64,000 nt of DNA from Petrolisthes cinctipes (GCA_033782935.1 JAWQEG010000135.1:622501-686500); one strand, 5' to 3'; shown: positions 21,048 through 33,758, counted from the first letter of the stretch. A program made the numbers and translations. Notes: generated from the sequence alone by a model not told the origin.

Positions 21048-22571
21048 TCAGGGATCCGACCCCACATCTGGGAGGGATTTGACCACTAGTGCTCTCATTA
21101 ATGGATCTAGTTTGAGCATACCTTCATATAAGTTAAAGTTTTTATAGTGCTGTATACATACTGATTCTAATATTCTACGCTTCTTGAAATTGTTGCACTT
21201 AATTATCATTTTACCAGAATTCCAATCAATACAGTGGTTGTTGTCATATACATGGACAAAGTTAGCATTATTTGTGTTACAATTCGTCATATCTCGTTTA
21301 TGTTCTTTCATTCTAACATCTAAAGATCTCCCAGTTTCACCTATATAAACTAAGTCACAGTCTCTGCAAGGAATTTTGTATACTCGTGCTTGGGGCTGAA
21401 CAGTGGCATTATTTCTTACAAGAGTAGTTTTGATACTAGAAGTATATTTGAAGGATATGTTCACATCAAGTTTTCTGCTAACTGACTGAATTTTTTCCAG
21501 ACTTTTTACATAAGGAAGACATAAATAAGGTTTCTTTTCGGACTGACATTTAGGAACATAGAAGGTTTTCCTAGCCTTATAATAAGCTTTTCTGATAAAC
21601 TAATCAGGATATTTCAAGTTACGGAATATAATCCAATTTTTTTTTTCTACCTTTAAATTTTTTGGGCTACAAATTCTTAATGCTCTGAGAAACAAGGTAG
21701 ATATGACAGACATTTTGATAGAATCATTATGATAAGAGAAACAATGAATGTACATATCACAATGAGTGTGTTTCCTATAGACAGTGAAAGTAGGGAAGTC
21801 ATTAATTTTAGTAACCAAAACATCAAGGAAGGGTAGGGACCCATCAATTTCCCATTCCATTTTGAAATTGATAGATGGAACCAAGTCATTTAATTTGCAA
21901 AAGAAATCTTCAAAATTATTGAGACTGTTGGGCCAAAAGGAGAAAATGTCATCTACATACCTATGCCATATTAGATTTGGGGGTGCAATGTTGGATAATA
22001 ACTCAGTTTCAAAAAATTCCATATACAAATTACTAAGGATGGGGGATAACGGCGACCCCATAGCATTGCCAAAACGCTGAATGAAGAATTTATCATTAAA
22101 AGAAAAAGCATTGGATGAAACACAAAGATTAATTAATTCAAGGAAGGAAGATATTGGCATACCCAAATCTAAATCATAGTCTGGCATTTTCCTACTTAGA
22201 AATTATAATACATCGTTAAGGGGCACTTTAGTGAAGAGTGAATCTACATCAAAACTTACCATTTTTCCATTAGTTAGGTTTAGAGACTTAATTTTATCAA
22301 TAAAATGTGAGGAATTTTTAATGTGTGAACTTGAGATGCATCCCACTAATGGTGATAATTTATTGGCTAAGAATTTTGATAATTTGTAGCTAAATGATCC
22401 ACAGTACGAAACAATGGGGCGAAGAGGAACACCATTCTTATGTGTTTTGGGTAGACTATATATGTGTGGAAGTTTAGGGTTGACTTGCATGAACTGTTTG
22501 GCATCGATGTTGGGCACATTATTGAGTAGTTCTTTCACAGTACGGTTGAACCGGGTGGACAGACGCTTTAA
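21048..22571 (-). pseudogene. ORF-B of U9, two nonsense codons
   Basis: Stops at 22203-22205 and 21600-21602, same positions as in U5-U8. Confidence 0.88.
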
Positions 22572-23394
22572 TTAAGGGAGAAGATCTCAACTTTTCATAA
22601 GTGGTGACGTCATTTAATAGATTTAACATCTTTTCTTCGTAGTTAACTTTATCAAGTATCACAACTGAGTTGCTCTTGTCAGCTTTAGTTATGAAAATGG
22701 AGTTGTTTTTTCTTAAATTCTCCAAGGCCAAACGAAACCGCCTAGGAATGGAATCATAGGAGTTAAAATGATCCAAAAGGCCATTAATTATAAAACCATT
22801 AAGGCACGGGAAATTATGCCTTCTATTAAATACAGACGCAACAAAATCTAGGGCAATATTTCTACCAGGTTTTAGAGCAAAAGAAAAACCCAGTAGCAAC
22901 ACTTGATTTTCAATTTCCGATAGCACATAGGACGACAAATTCACCACTGAGCCCATAACACCACAGTTGTTCCACTCACTGGCACTGCACAATTCGCTGA
23001 TGACTCTGTTGTGTCTAATCCTGGTCTTGTTCACTTCATGGTTACACTTGTTACTGGCTGTCTGAAGTACGGATTCCAACAAATCATCATGAAGGTGTCC
23101 TTTGAGAAGTCGTATGTTACGTCGAAGAAGCCAATACGACTCATCAACTTCTCGTTTTATGCAGGCAACACGCTCAAGTAGAGTGGCACGGGCAACATCA
23201 GGAAACGGTGTAGTCCTCCATCTAATGAACGGCAAGAAAGACTTAGGGATGACTTGTTCATGGAGGAATTTCAGTTGAAGCTTCTTTTTCTTGACTGCCG
23301 TTAAACACTTCTCGTAACGTCGGAAGCAGGAGGTCAGGAACGGGAAAGTCAGCAGGAAGAAGGAGAAGAGGTGGTGTCTGATCGTGGGATCCAT
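22519..23394 (-). CDS. ORF-A of U9, intact
   Basis: 291 codons from the ATG at 23392-23394. Private changes are LPFIRW and VFNRRHN. Confidence 0.8.
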   Translation of the reverse strand: MDPTIRHHLFSFFLLTFPFLTSCFRRYEKCLTAVKKKKLQLKFLHEQVIPKSFLPFIRWRTTPFPDVARATLLERVACIKREVDESYWLLRRNIRLLKGHLHDDLLESVLQTASNKCNHEVNKTRIRHNRVISELCSASEWNNCGVMGSVVNLSSYVLSEIENQVLLLGFSFALKPGRNIALDFVASVFNRRHNFPCLNGFIINGLLDHFNSYDSIPRRFRLALENLRKNNSIFITKADKSNSVVILDKVNYEEKMLNLLNDVTTYEKLRSSPLIKASVHPVQPYCERTTQ

Positions 23395-23470
23395 AATGAA
23401 GTGGTAATTCACAATGACGTGAAGAGCAGCATGCTAAGAAAAACCCACTTTTTATAGACAAAAAGCATTT

Positions 23471-23516
23471 AATATGGACGTTTCGGAGGCAACTACCTCC
23501 CTTTTCAGCAGTACAG
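23471..23516 (-). ncRNA. Hammerhead-like fold with core change, U9
   Basis: CUGAAAA core variant. Confidence 0.38.
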
Positions 23517-23644
23517 AGTTGAATGAAACATGAAAGGAAAATAAGTAGTGACAGGGGGAGGGAGGGACAAGGTGTGTTCTGATGAAAGACAGACCACACC
23601 TCACCTCACCTCACCTCACCCAACCGACCTGAGCTGGCCATCCC

Positions 23645-25169
23645 TCAGGGATCCGACCCCACATCTGGGAGGGATTTGACCACTAGTGCTCTCATTAATG
23701 GATCTAGTTTGAGCATACCTTCATATAAGTTAAAGTTTTTATAGTGCTGTATACATACTGATTCTAATATTCTACGCTTCTTGAAATTGTTGCACTTAAT
23801 TATCATTTTACCAGAATTCCAATCAATACAGTGGTTGTTGTCATATACATGGACAAAGTTAGCATTATTTGTGTTACAATTCGTCATATCTCGTTTATGT
23901 TCTTTCATTCTAACATCTAAAGATCTCCCAGTTTCACCTATATAAACTAAGTCACAGTCTCTGCAAGGAATTTTGTATACTCGTGCTTGGGGCTGAACAG
24001 TGGCATTATTTCTTACAAGAGTAGTTTTGATACTAGAAGTATATTTGAAGGATATGTTCACATCAAGTTTTCTGCTAACTGACTGAATTTTTTCCAGACT
24101 TTTTACATAAGGAAGACATAAATAAGGTTTCTTTTCGGACTGACATTTAGGATCATAGAAGGTTTTCCTAGCCTTATAATAAGCTTTTCTGATAAACTAA
24201 TCAGGATATTTCAAGTTACGGAATATAATCCAATTTTTTTTTTCTACCTTTAAATTTTTTTTGGCTACAAATTCTTAATGCTCTGAGAAACAAGGTAGAT
24301 ATCACAGACATTTTGATAGAATCATTATGATAAGAGAAACAATGAATGTACATATCACAATGAGTGTGTTTCCTATAGATAGTGAAAGTAGGGAAGTCAT
24401 TAATTTTAGTAACCAAAACATCAAGGAAGGGTAGGGACCCATCAATTTCCCATTCCATTTTGAAATTGATAGATGGAACCAAGTCATTTAATTTGCAAAA
24501 GAAATCTTCAAAATTATTGAGACTGTTGGGCCAAAAGGAGAAAATGTCATCTACATACCTATGCCATATTAGATTTGGGGGTGCAATGTTGGATAATAAC
24601 TCAGTTTCAAAAAATTCCATATACAAATTACTAAGGATGGGGGATAACGGCGGCCCCATAGCATTGCCAAAACGCTGAATGAAGAATTTATCATTAAAAG
24701 AAAAAGCATTGGATGAAACACAAAGATTAATTAATTCAAGGAAGGAAGATATTGGCATACCCAAATCTAAATCATAGTCTGGCATTTTCCTACTTAGAAA
24801 TTATAATACATCGTTAAGGGGCACTTTAGTGAAGAGTGAATCTACATCAAAACTTACCATTTTTCCATTAGTCAGGTTTAGAGACTTAATTTTATCAATA
24901 AAATGTGAGGAATTTTTAATGTGTGAACTTGAGATGCATCCCACTAATGGTGATAATTTATTGGCTAAGAATTTTGATAATTTGTAGCTAAATGATCCAC
25001 AGTACGAAACAATGGGGCGAAGAGGAACACCATTCTTATGTGTTTTGGGTAGACTATATATGTGTGGAAGTTTAGGGTTGACTTGCATGAACCATTTGGC
25101 ATCGATGTTGGGCACATTATTGAGTAGTTCTTTCACAGTACGGTTGAACCGGGTGGACAGACGCTTTAA
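23645..25169 (-). pseudogene. ORF-B of U10, two stops and a homopolymer frameshift
   Basis: TAA at 24801-24803 follows motif A. An extra T in the tract near 24250-24260 shifts the frame after RALRICS. The Trp to TAG change is present near 24198. Motif B reads GNAMGPPLSP. Confidence 0.87.
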
Positions 25170-25992
25170 TTAAGGGAGAAAATCTCAACTTTTCATAAGT
25201 GGTGACGTCATTTAATAGATTTAACATCTTTTCTTCGTAGTTAACTTTATCAAGTATCACAACTGAGTTGCTCTTGTCAGCTTTAGTTATGAAAATGGAG
25301 TTGTTTTTTCTTAAATTCTCCAAGGCCAAACGAAACCGCCTAGGAATGGAATCATAGGAGTTAAAATTATCCAAAAAGCCATTGATTATAAAACCATTAA
25401 GGCACGGGAAATTATGCCTTCCATTAAATACAGACGCAACAAAATCTAGGGCAATATTTCTACCAGGTTTTAGAGCAAAAGAAAAACCCAGTAGCAACAC
25501 TTGATTTTCAATTTCCGATAGCACATAGGACGACAAATTCACCACTGAGCCCATAACACCACAGTTGTTCCACTCACTGGCACTGCACAATTCGCTGATG
25601 ACTCTGTTGTGTCTAATCCTGGTCTTGTTCACTTCATGGTTACACTTGTTACTGGCTGTCTGAAGTACGGATTCCAACAAATCATCATGAAGGTGTCCTT
25701 TAAGAAGTCGTATGTTACGTCGAAGAAGCCAATACGACTCATCAACTTCTCGTTTTATGCAGGCAATACGCTCAAGTAGAGTGGCATGTGCAACATCAGG
25801 AAACGGTGTAGTCTTCCATCTAAAGAACGGCAAGAAAGACTTAGGGATGACTTGTTCATGGAGGAATTTCAGTTGAAGCTTCTTTTTCTTGACTGCCGTT
25901 AAACACTTCTCGTAACGTCGGAAGCAGGAGGTCAGGAACGGGAAAGTCAGGAGGAAGAAGGAGAAGAGGTGGTGTCTGATCGTGGGATCCAT
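25117..25992 (-). CDS. ORF-A of U10, intact
   Basis: 291 codons from the ATG at 25990-25992. It reads GFLDNFNS, unlike the GLLDHFNS of U5-U9. Confidence 0.8.
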   Translation of the reverse strand: MDPTIRHHLFSFFLLTFPFLTSCFRRYEKCLTAVKKKKLQLKFLHEQVIPKSFLPFFRWKTTPFPDVAHATLLERIACIKREVDESYWLLRRNIRLLKGHLHDDLLESVLQTASNKCNHEVNKTRIRHNRVISELCSASEWNNCGVMGSVVNLSSYVLSEIENQVLLLGFSFALKPGRNIALDFVASVFNGRHNFPCLNGFIINGFLDNFNSYDSIPRRFRLALENLRKNNSIFITKADKSNSVVILDKVNYEEKMLNLLNDVTTYEKLRFSPLIKASVHPVQPYCERTTQ

Positions 25993-26068
25993 AATGAAGT
26001 GGTAATTCACAATGACGTGAAGAGCAGCATGCTAAGAAAAACCCACTTTTTATAGACAAAAAGCATTT

Positions 26069-26114
26069 AATATGGACGTTTCGGAGGCAACTACCTCCCT
26101 TTTCAGCAGTACAG
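26069..26114 (-). ncRNA. Hammerhead-like fold with core change, U10
   Basis: CUGAAAA core variant. Confidence 0.38.
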
Positions 26115-26232
26115 AGTTGAATGAAACATGAAAGGAAAATAAGTAGTGACAGGGGGAGGGAGGGACAAGGTGTGTTCTGATGAAAGACAGACCACACCTC
26201 ACCTCACCCAACCGACCTGAGCTGGCCATCCC

Positions 26233-27756
26233 TCAGGGATCCGACCCCACATCTGGGAGGGATTTGACCACTAGTGCTCTCATTAATGGATCTAGTTTGA
26301 GCATACCTTCATTTAAGTTAAAGTTTTTATAGTGCTGTATACATACTGATTCTAATATTCTACGTTTCTTGAAATTGTTGCACTTTATTATCATTTTACC
26401 AGAATTCCAATGAAAACAGTGGTTGTTGTCATATACATGGACAAAGTTAGCATTATTTGTGTTACAATTTGTCATATCTCGTTTATGTTTTTTCATTCTA
26501 ACATCTAAAGATCTCCCAGTTTCACCTATATAAACTAAGTCACAGTCTTTGCAAGGAATTTTGTATACTCGTGCTTGGGGCTGAACACTGGCATTATTTC
26601 TTACAAGAGTAGTTTTGATACTAGAAGTATATTTGAAGGATATGTTTACATCAAGTTCTCTGCTAACTGACTGAATTTTTTCCAGACTTTTTACATAAGG
26701 AAGACATAAATAAGGTTTCTTTTCGGACTGACATTTAGGAACATAGAAGGTTTTCCTAGCCTTATAATAAGCTTTTCTGATAAACTAATCAGGATATTTC
26801 AAGTTACGGAATATAATCCAATTTTTTTTTTCTACCTCTATATTTTTTGGGCTACAAATTCTTAATGCTCTGAGAAACAAGGTAGATATGACAGACATTT
26901 TGATAGAATCATTATGATAAGAGAAACAATGAATGTACATATCACAATGAGTGTGTTTCCTATAGACAGTGAAAGTAGGGAAGTCATTAATTTTAGTAAC
27001 CAAAACATCAAGGAAGGGTAGGGACCCATCAATTTCCCATTCCATTTTGAAATTGATAGATGGAACCAAGTCATTTAATTTGCAAAAGAAATCTTCAAAA
27101 TTATTGAGACTGTTGGGCCAAAAGGAGAAAATGTCATCTACATACCTATGCCATATTAGATTTGGGGGTGCAATGTTGGATAATAACTCAGTTTCAAAAA
27201 ATTCCATATACAAATTACTAAGGATGGGGGATAACGGCGACCCCATAGCATTGCCAAAACGCTGAATGAAGAATTTATCATTAAAAGAAAAAGCATTGGA
27301 TGAAACACAAAGATTAATTAATTCAAGGAAGGAAGATATTGGCATACCCTAATCTAAATTATAGTCTGGCATTTTCCTACTTAGAAATTCTAATACATCG
27401 TTAAGTGGCACTTTAGTGAAGAGTGAATCTACATCAAAACTTACCATTTTTCCATTAGGTAGGTTTAGAGACTTAATTTTATCATTAAAATGTGAGGAAT
27501 TTTTAATGTGTGAACTTGATATGCATCCCACTAATGGTGATAATTTATTGGCTAAGAATGTTGATAATTTGTAGCTAAATGATCCACAGTACGAAACAAT
27601 GGGGCGAAGAGGAACACCATTCTTATGTGTTTTGGGTAGACCATATATGTGTGGAAGTTTAGGGTTGACTTGCATGAACCATTTGGCATCGATGTTGGGC
27701 ACATTATTGAGAAGTTCTTTCACAGTACGGTTGAACCGGGTGGACAGACGCTTTAA
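26233..27756 (-). pseudogene. ORF-B of U11, two nonsense codons
   Basis: TAG at 27349-27351 (Leu in DLGMP) is shared with U12, and TAG at 26785-26787 replaces Trp. The endonuclease end reads MKKHKRD and CFHWNS instead of MKEHKRD and CIDWNS. Confidence 0.87.
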
Positions 27757-28578
27757 TTAAGGGAGAAGATCTCAACTTTTCATAAGTGGTGACGTCATTT
27801 AATAGATTTAACATCTTTTCTTCGTAGTTAACTTTATCAAGTATCACAACTGAGTTGCTTTTGTCAGCTTTAGTTATGAAAATGGAGTTGTTTTTTCTTA
27901 AATACTCCAAGGCCAAACGAAACTGCCTAGGAATGGAATCATAGGAGTTAAAATGATCCAAAAAGCCATTGATTATAAAACAATTAAGGCACGGGAAATT
28001 ATGCCTTCCATTAAATACAGACGCAACAAAATCTAGGGCAATATTTCTACCAGGTTTTAGAGCAAAAGAAAAACCCAGTAGCAACACTTGATTTTCAATT
28101 TCCGATAGCACATAGGACGACAAATTCACCACTGAGCCCATAACACCACAGTTGTTCCACTCACTGGCACTGCACAATTCGCTGATGACTCTGTTGTGTC
28201 TAATCCTGGTCTTGTTCACTTCATGGTTACACTTGTTACTGGCTGTCTGAAGTACGGATTCCAACAAATCATCATGAAGGTGTCCTTTGAGAAGTCGTAT
28301 GTTACGTCGAAGAACCAATACGACTCTTCAACTTCTCGTTTTATGCAGGCAATACGCTCAAGTAGAGTGGCATGGGCAACATCAGGAAACGGTGTAGTCC
28401 TCCATCGAAAGAACGGCAAGAAAGACTTAGGGATGACTTGTTCATGGAGGAATTTCAGTTGAAGCTTCTTTTTCTTGACTGCCGTTAAACACTTCTCGTA
28501 ACGTCGGAAGCAGGAGGTCAGGAACGGGAAAGTCAGCAGGAAGAAGGAGAAGAGGTGGTGTCTGATCGTGGGATCCAT
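27704..28578 (-). pseudogene. ORF-A of U11, frameshifted
   Basis: The ATG is at 28576-28578. One G is missing near 28313-28316 in the codons for YWLLRR, splitting the frame. Confidence 0.85.
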
Positions 28579-28654
28579 AATGAAGTGGTAATTCACAATG
28601 AAGTGAAGAGCAGCATGCTAAGAAAAACCCACTTTTTATAGACAAAAAGCATTT

Positions 28655-28700
28655 AATATGGACGTTTCGGAGGCAACTACCTCCCTTTTCAGCAGTACAG
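28655..28700 (-). ncRNA. Hammerhead-like fold with core change, U11
   Basis: CUGAAAA core variant, the last unit of this block. Confidence 0.38.
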
Positions 28701-28823
28701 AGTTGAATGAAACATTAAAGGAAAATAAGTAGTGACAGGGGGAGGGAGGGACATGGTGTGTTCTGATGAAAGACAGACCACACCTCACCTCACCTCACCC
28801 AACCGACCTGAGCTGGCCATCCC

Positions 28824-30346
28824 TCAGGGATCCGACCCCACATCTGGGAGGGATTTGACCACTAGTGCTCTCATTAATGGATCTAGTTTGAGCATACCTT
28901 CATTTAAGTTAAAGTTTTTATAGTGCTGTATACATACTGATTCTAATATTCTACGTTTCTTGAAATTGTTGCACTTAATTATCATTTTACCAGAATTCCA
29001 ATGAAAACAGTGGTTGTTGTCATATACATGGACAAAGTTAGCATTATTTGTGTTACAATTTGTCATATCTCGTTTATGTTTTTTCATTCTAACATCTAAA
29101 GATCTCCCAGTTTCACCTATATAAACTAAGTCACAGTCTTTGCAAGGAATTTTGTATACTCCTGCTTGGGGCTGAACAGTGGCATTATTTCATACAAGAG
29201 TAGTTTTGATACTAGAAGTATATTTGAAGGATATGTTTACATCAAGTTCTCTGCTAACTGACTGAATTTTTTCCAGACTTTTTACATAAGGAAGACATAA
29301 ATAAGGTTTCTTTTCTGACTGACATTTAGGAACATAGAAGGTTTTCCTAGCCTTATCTAAGCTTTTCTGATAAACTAATCAGGATATTTCAAGTTACGGA
29401 ATATAATCCAATTTTTTTTTTCTACCTCTATATTTTTTGGGCTACAAATTCTTAATGCTCTGAGAAACAAGGTAGATATGACAGACATTTTGATAGAATC
29501 ATTATGATAAGAGAAACAATGAATGTACATATCACAATGAGTGTGTTTCCTATAGACAGTGAAAGTAGGGAAGTCATTAATTTTAATAACCAAAACATCA
29601 AGGAAGGGTAGGGACCCATCAATTTCCCATTCCTTTTTGAAATTGATAGATGGAACCAAGTCATTTAATTTGCAAAAGAAATCTTCAAAATTATTGAGAC
29701 TGTTGGGCCAAAAGGAGAAAATATCATCTACATACCTATGCCATATTAGATTTGGGGGTGCAAGGTTGGATAATAACTCAGTTTCAAAAAATTCCATATA
29801 CAAATTACTAAGGATGGGGGATAACGGCGACCCCATAGCATTGCCAAAACGCTGAATGAAGAATTTATCATTAAAAGAAAAAGCATTGGATGAAACACAA
29901 AGATTAATTAATTCAAGGAAGGAAGATATTGGCATACCCTAATCTAAATCATAGTCTGGCATTTTCCTACTTAGAAATTCTAATACATCGTTAAGTGGCA
30001 CTTTAGTGAAGAGTGAATCTACATCAAAACTTACCATTTTTCCATTAGTTAGGTTTAGAGACTTAATTTTATCATTAAAATGTGAGGAATTTTTAATGTG
30101 TTAACTTGAGATGCATCCCACTAATGGTGATAATTTATTGGCTAAGAATGTTGATAATTTGTAGCTAAATGATCCACAGTACGAAACAATGGGGCTAAGA
30201 GGAACACCATTCTTATGTGTTTTGGGTAGACCATATATGTGTAGAAGTTTAGGGTTGACTTGCATGAACCATTTGGCATAGATGTTGGGCACATTATTGA
30301 GTAGTTCTTTCACAGTACGGTTGAACCGGGTGGACAGACACTTTAA
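28824..30346 (-). pseudogene. ORF-B of U12, multiple stops and a frameshift
   Basis: Stops at 30101-30103 (Ser), 29939-29941 (Leu, shared with U11), 29375-29377 (Trp) and 29190-29192 (Arg to TGA). A one-base loss lies near 29356. FKKEWE replaces FKMEWE after YVDD. Confidence 0.87.
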
Positions 30347-31169
30347 TTAAGGGAGAAGATCTCAACTTTTCATAAGTGGTGACGTCATTTAATAGATTTA
30401 ACATCTTTTCTTCGTAGTTAACTTTATCAAGTATCACAACTGAGTTGCTCTTGTCAGCGTTAGTTATGAAAATGGAGTTGTTTTTTCTTAAATTCTCCAA
30501 GGCCAAACAAAACCGCCTAGGAATGGAATCATAGGAGTTAAAATGATCCAAAAAGCCATTGATTATAAAACCATTAAGGCACGAGAAATTATGCCTTCCA
30601 TTAAATACAGACGCAACAAAATCTAGGGCAATATTTCTACCAGGTTTTAGAGCAAAAGAAAAACCCAGTTGCAACACTTGATTTTCAATTTCCGATAGCA
30701 CATAGGACGACAAATTCACCACTGAGCCCATAACACCACAGTTGTTCCACTCACTGGCACTGCACAATTCGCTGATGACTCTGTTGTGTCTAATCCTGGT
30801 CTTGTTCACTTCATGGTTACACTTGTTACTGGCTGTCTGAAGTACGGATTCCAACAAATCATCATGAAGGTGTCCTTTGAGAAGTCGTATGTTACGTCGA
30901 AGAAGCCAATACGACTCATCAACTTCTCGTTTTATGCAGGCAACACGCTCAAGTAGAGTGGCACGGGCAACATCAGGAAACGGTGTAGTCCTCCATCTAA
31001 AGAACGGCAAGAAAGACTTAGGGATGACTTGTTTATGGAGGAATTTCAGTTGAAGCTTCTTTTTCTTGACTGCCGTTAAACACTTCTCGTAACGTCGGAA
31101 GCAGGAGGTCAGGAACGGGAAAGTCAGCAGGAAGAAGGAGAAGAGGTGGTGTCTGATCGTGGGATCCAT
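30294..31169 (-). CDS. ORF-A of U12, open
   Basis: 291 codons from the ATG at 31167-31169. RT1 reads ITNADK instead of ITKADK, so a conserved lysine is lost. It also has RRFCLAL and NFSCLN. Confidence 0.78.
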   Translation of the reverse strand: MDPTIRHHLFSFFLLTFPFLTSCFRRYEKCLTAVKKKKLQLKFLHKQVIPKSFLPFFRWRTTPFPDVARATLLERVACIKREVDESYWLLRRNIRLLKGHLHDDLLESVLQTASNKCNHEVNKTRIRHNRVISELCSASEWNNCGVMGSVVNLSSYVLSEIENQVLQLGFSFALKPGRNIALDFVASVFNGRHNFSCLNGFIINGFLDHFNSYDSIPRRFCLALENLRKNNSIFITNADKSNSVVILDKVNYEEKMLNLLNDVTTYEKLRSSPLIKVSVHPVQPYCERTTQ

Positions 31170-31245
31170 AATGGAGTTGTAATTCACAATGACGTGAAGA
31201 GCAGCATGCTAAGAAAAACCAACTTTTTATAGACAAAAAGCATTT

Positions 31246-31291
31246 AATATGGACGTTTCGGAGGCAACTACCTCCCTCTTCAGCAGTACAG
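31246..31291 (-). ncRNA. Candidate hammerhead ribozyme, U12
   Basis: Reference core, stem II and GUC triplet. Confidence 0.48.
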
Positions 31292-31411
31292 AGTTGAATG
31301 AAACATGAAAGGAAAATAGGCAGCTGACATGAGGAGGGAGGGACAAGGTGTGTTCTGATGACAGACAACACCTCACCTCACCTCACCCAACTAACCTGAC
31401 CTGGCCATTCC

Positions 31412-32935
31412 TCAGGGATCCGACCCCACATCTGGGAGGGATTTGACCACTAGTGCTCTCATTAATGGATCTAGTTTGAGCATACCTTCATTTAAGTTAA
31501 AGTTTTTATAGTGCTGTATACATACTGAATCTAAAATTCTACGTTTCTTGAAATTGTTGCGCTTAATTATCATTTTACCAGAATTCCAATCAATACAGTG
31601 GTTGTTGTCATATACATGGAAAAAGTTTGCATTATTTGTGTTACAATTCGTCATATCTCGTTTATGTTCTTTCATTCTAACATCTAAAGATCTCCCAATT
31701 TCACCTATATAAACTAAGTCACAGTCTTTGCAAGGAATTTTGTATACTCCTGCTTGGGGCTGAACAGTGGCATTATTTCTTACAAGATTAGTTTTGATAC
31801 TAGAAGTATATTTCAAGGATATGTTTACATCAAGTTATCTGCTAACTGACTGAATTTTTTCCAGACTTTTTACATAAGGAAGACATAAATAAGGTTTCTT
31901 TTCTGACTGACATTTAGGAACATAGAAGGTTTTCCTAGCCTTATAATAAGCTTTTCTGATAAACTAATCAGGATATTTCAAGTTACGGAATATAATCCAA
32001 TTTTGTTTTTCTACCTCTAAATTTTTGGGGCTACAAATTCTTAATGCTCTGAGAAACAAGGTAGATATGACAGACATTTTGATAGAATCATTATGATAAG
32101 AGAACAAATGAATGTACATATCACAATGAGTGTGTTTCCTATAGACAGTGAAAGTAGGGAAGTCATTAATTTTAGTAACCAAAACATCAAGGAAGGGTAG
32201 GGACCCATCAATTTCCCATTCCATTTTGAAATTGATAGATGGAACCAAGTCATTTAATTTGCAAAAGAAATCTTCAAAATTATTGAGACTGTTGGGCCAA
32301 AAGGAGAAAATGTCATCTACATACCTATGCCATATTAGATTTGGGGGTGCAATGTTGGATAATAACTCAGTTTCAAAAAATTCCATATACAAATTACTAA
32401 GGATGGGGGATAACGGCGACCCCATAGCATTGCCAAAACGCTGAATGAAGAATTTATCATTAAAAGAAAAAGCATTGGATGAAACACAAAGATTAATTAA
32501 TTCAAGGAAGGAAGATATTGGCATACCCAAATCTAAATCATAGTCTGGCATTTTCCTACTTAGAAATTCTAATACATCGTTAAGTGGCACTTTAGTGAGG
32601 AGTGAATCTACATCAAAACTTACCATTTTTCCATTAGTTAGGTTTAGAGACTTAATTTTATCATTAAAATGTGAGGAATTTTTAATGTGTGAACTTGAGA
32701 TGCATCCCACTAATGGTGATAATTTATTGGCTAAGAATGTTGATAATTTGTAGCTAAATGATCCACAGTACGAAACAATGGGGCGAAGAGGAACACCATT
32801 CTTATGTGTTTTGGGTAGACCATATATGTGTTGAAGTTTAGGGTTGACTTGCATGAACCATTTGGCATCGATGTTGGGCACATTATTGAGTAGTTCTTTC
32901 ACAGTACGGTTGAACCGGGTGGACAGACACTTTAA
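31412..32935 (-). pseudogene. ORF-B of U13, RT open, two stops before the nuclease
   Basis: The RT part is open for 312 codons down to TAG at 31964-31966 (Trp). A Glu to TAA follows at 31835-31837. Motif A reads DSLLTKV, shared with U15. The GETGR of the nuclease reads GEIGR. Confidence 0.88.
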
Positions 32936-33758
32936 TTAAGGGAGAAGATCTCAACTTTTCATAAGTGGTGACGTCATTTAATAGATTTAACATCTTTTCT
33001 TCGTAGTTAACTTTATCAAGTATCACAACTGAGTTGCTCTTGTCAGCTTTAGTTATGAAAATGGAGTTGTTTTTTCTTAAATTCTCCAAGGCCAAACGAA
33101 ACCGCCTAGGAATGGAATCATAGGAGTTAAAATGATCCAAAAAGCCATTGATTATAAAACCATTAAGGCACGGGAAATTATGCCTTCCATTAAATACAGA
33201 CGCAACAAAATCTAGGGCAATATTTCTACCAGGTTTTAAAGCAAAAGAAAAACCCAGTTGCAACACTTGATTTTCAATTTCCGATAGCACATAGGACGAC
33301 AAATTCACCACTGAGCCCATAACACCACAGTTGTTCCACTCACTGGCACTGCACAATTCGCTGATGACTCTGTTGTGTCTAATCCTGGTCTTGTTCACTT
33401 CATGGTTACACTTGTTACTGGCTGTCTGAAGTACGGATTCCAACAAATCATCATGAAGGTGTCCTTTGAGAAGTCGTATGTTACGTCGAAGAAGCCAATA
33501 CGACTCATCAACTTCTCGTTTTATGCAGGCAACATGCTCAAGTAGAGTGGCACGGGCAACATCAGGAAACGGTGTAGTCCTCCATCTAAAGAACGGCAAG
33601 AAAGACTTAGGGATGACTTGTTTATGGAGGAATTTCAGTTGAAGCTTCTTTTTCTTGACTGCCGTTAAACACTTCTCGTAACGTCGGAAGCAGGAGGTCA
33701 GGAACGGGAAAGTCAGCAGGAAGAAGGAGAAGAGGTGGTGTCTGATCGTGGGATCCAT
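32883..33758 (-). CDS. ORF-A of U13, intact
   Basis: 291 codons from the ATG at 33756-33758. It has LLEHVAC, as in U14 and U16. Confidence 0.8.
   Translation of the reverse strand: MDPTIRHHLFSFFLLTFPFLTSCFRRYEKCLTAVKKKKLQLKFLHKQVIPKSFLPFFRWRTTPFPDVARATLLEHVACIKREVDESYWLLRRNIRLLKGHLHDDLLESVLQTASNKCNHEVNKTRIRHNRVISELCSASEWNNCGVMGSVVNLSSYVLSEIENQVLQLGFSFALKPGRNIALDFVASVFNGRHNFPCLNGFIINGFLDHFNSYDSIPRRFRLALENLRKNNSIFITKADKSNSVVILDKVNYEEKMLNLLNDVTTYEKLRSSPLIKVSVHPVQPYCERTTQ

Larger units (their letters stand above)
21028..23624 (-). mobile_element. PLE unit U9 (subfamily B)
   Basis: 2597 bp; CTCAC x4 at the U10 junction without the GTCAC variant. ORF-A is open. Confidence 0.94.
23625..26212 (-). 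mobile_element. PLE unit U10 (subfamily B)
   Basis: 2588 bp; CTCAC x2 at the U11 junction. The last unit with the nonsense codon after motif A. Confidence 0.94.
26213..28803 (-). mobile_element. PLE unit U11 (B-type transitional)
   Basis: 2591 bp; CTCAC x3 at the U12 junction. It lacks the stop after motif A but has others, and keeps the B-type ribozyme variant. Confidence 0.93.
28804..31391 (-). mobile_element. PLE unit U12 (transitional, most damaged ORF-B)
   Basis: 2588 bp; CTCAC x3 at the U13 junction. The 3' half resembles U11, while the 5' half is A/C-like with the reference ribozyme core. Confidence 0.93.
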
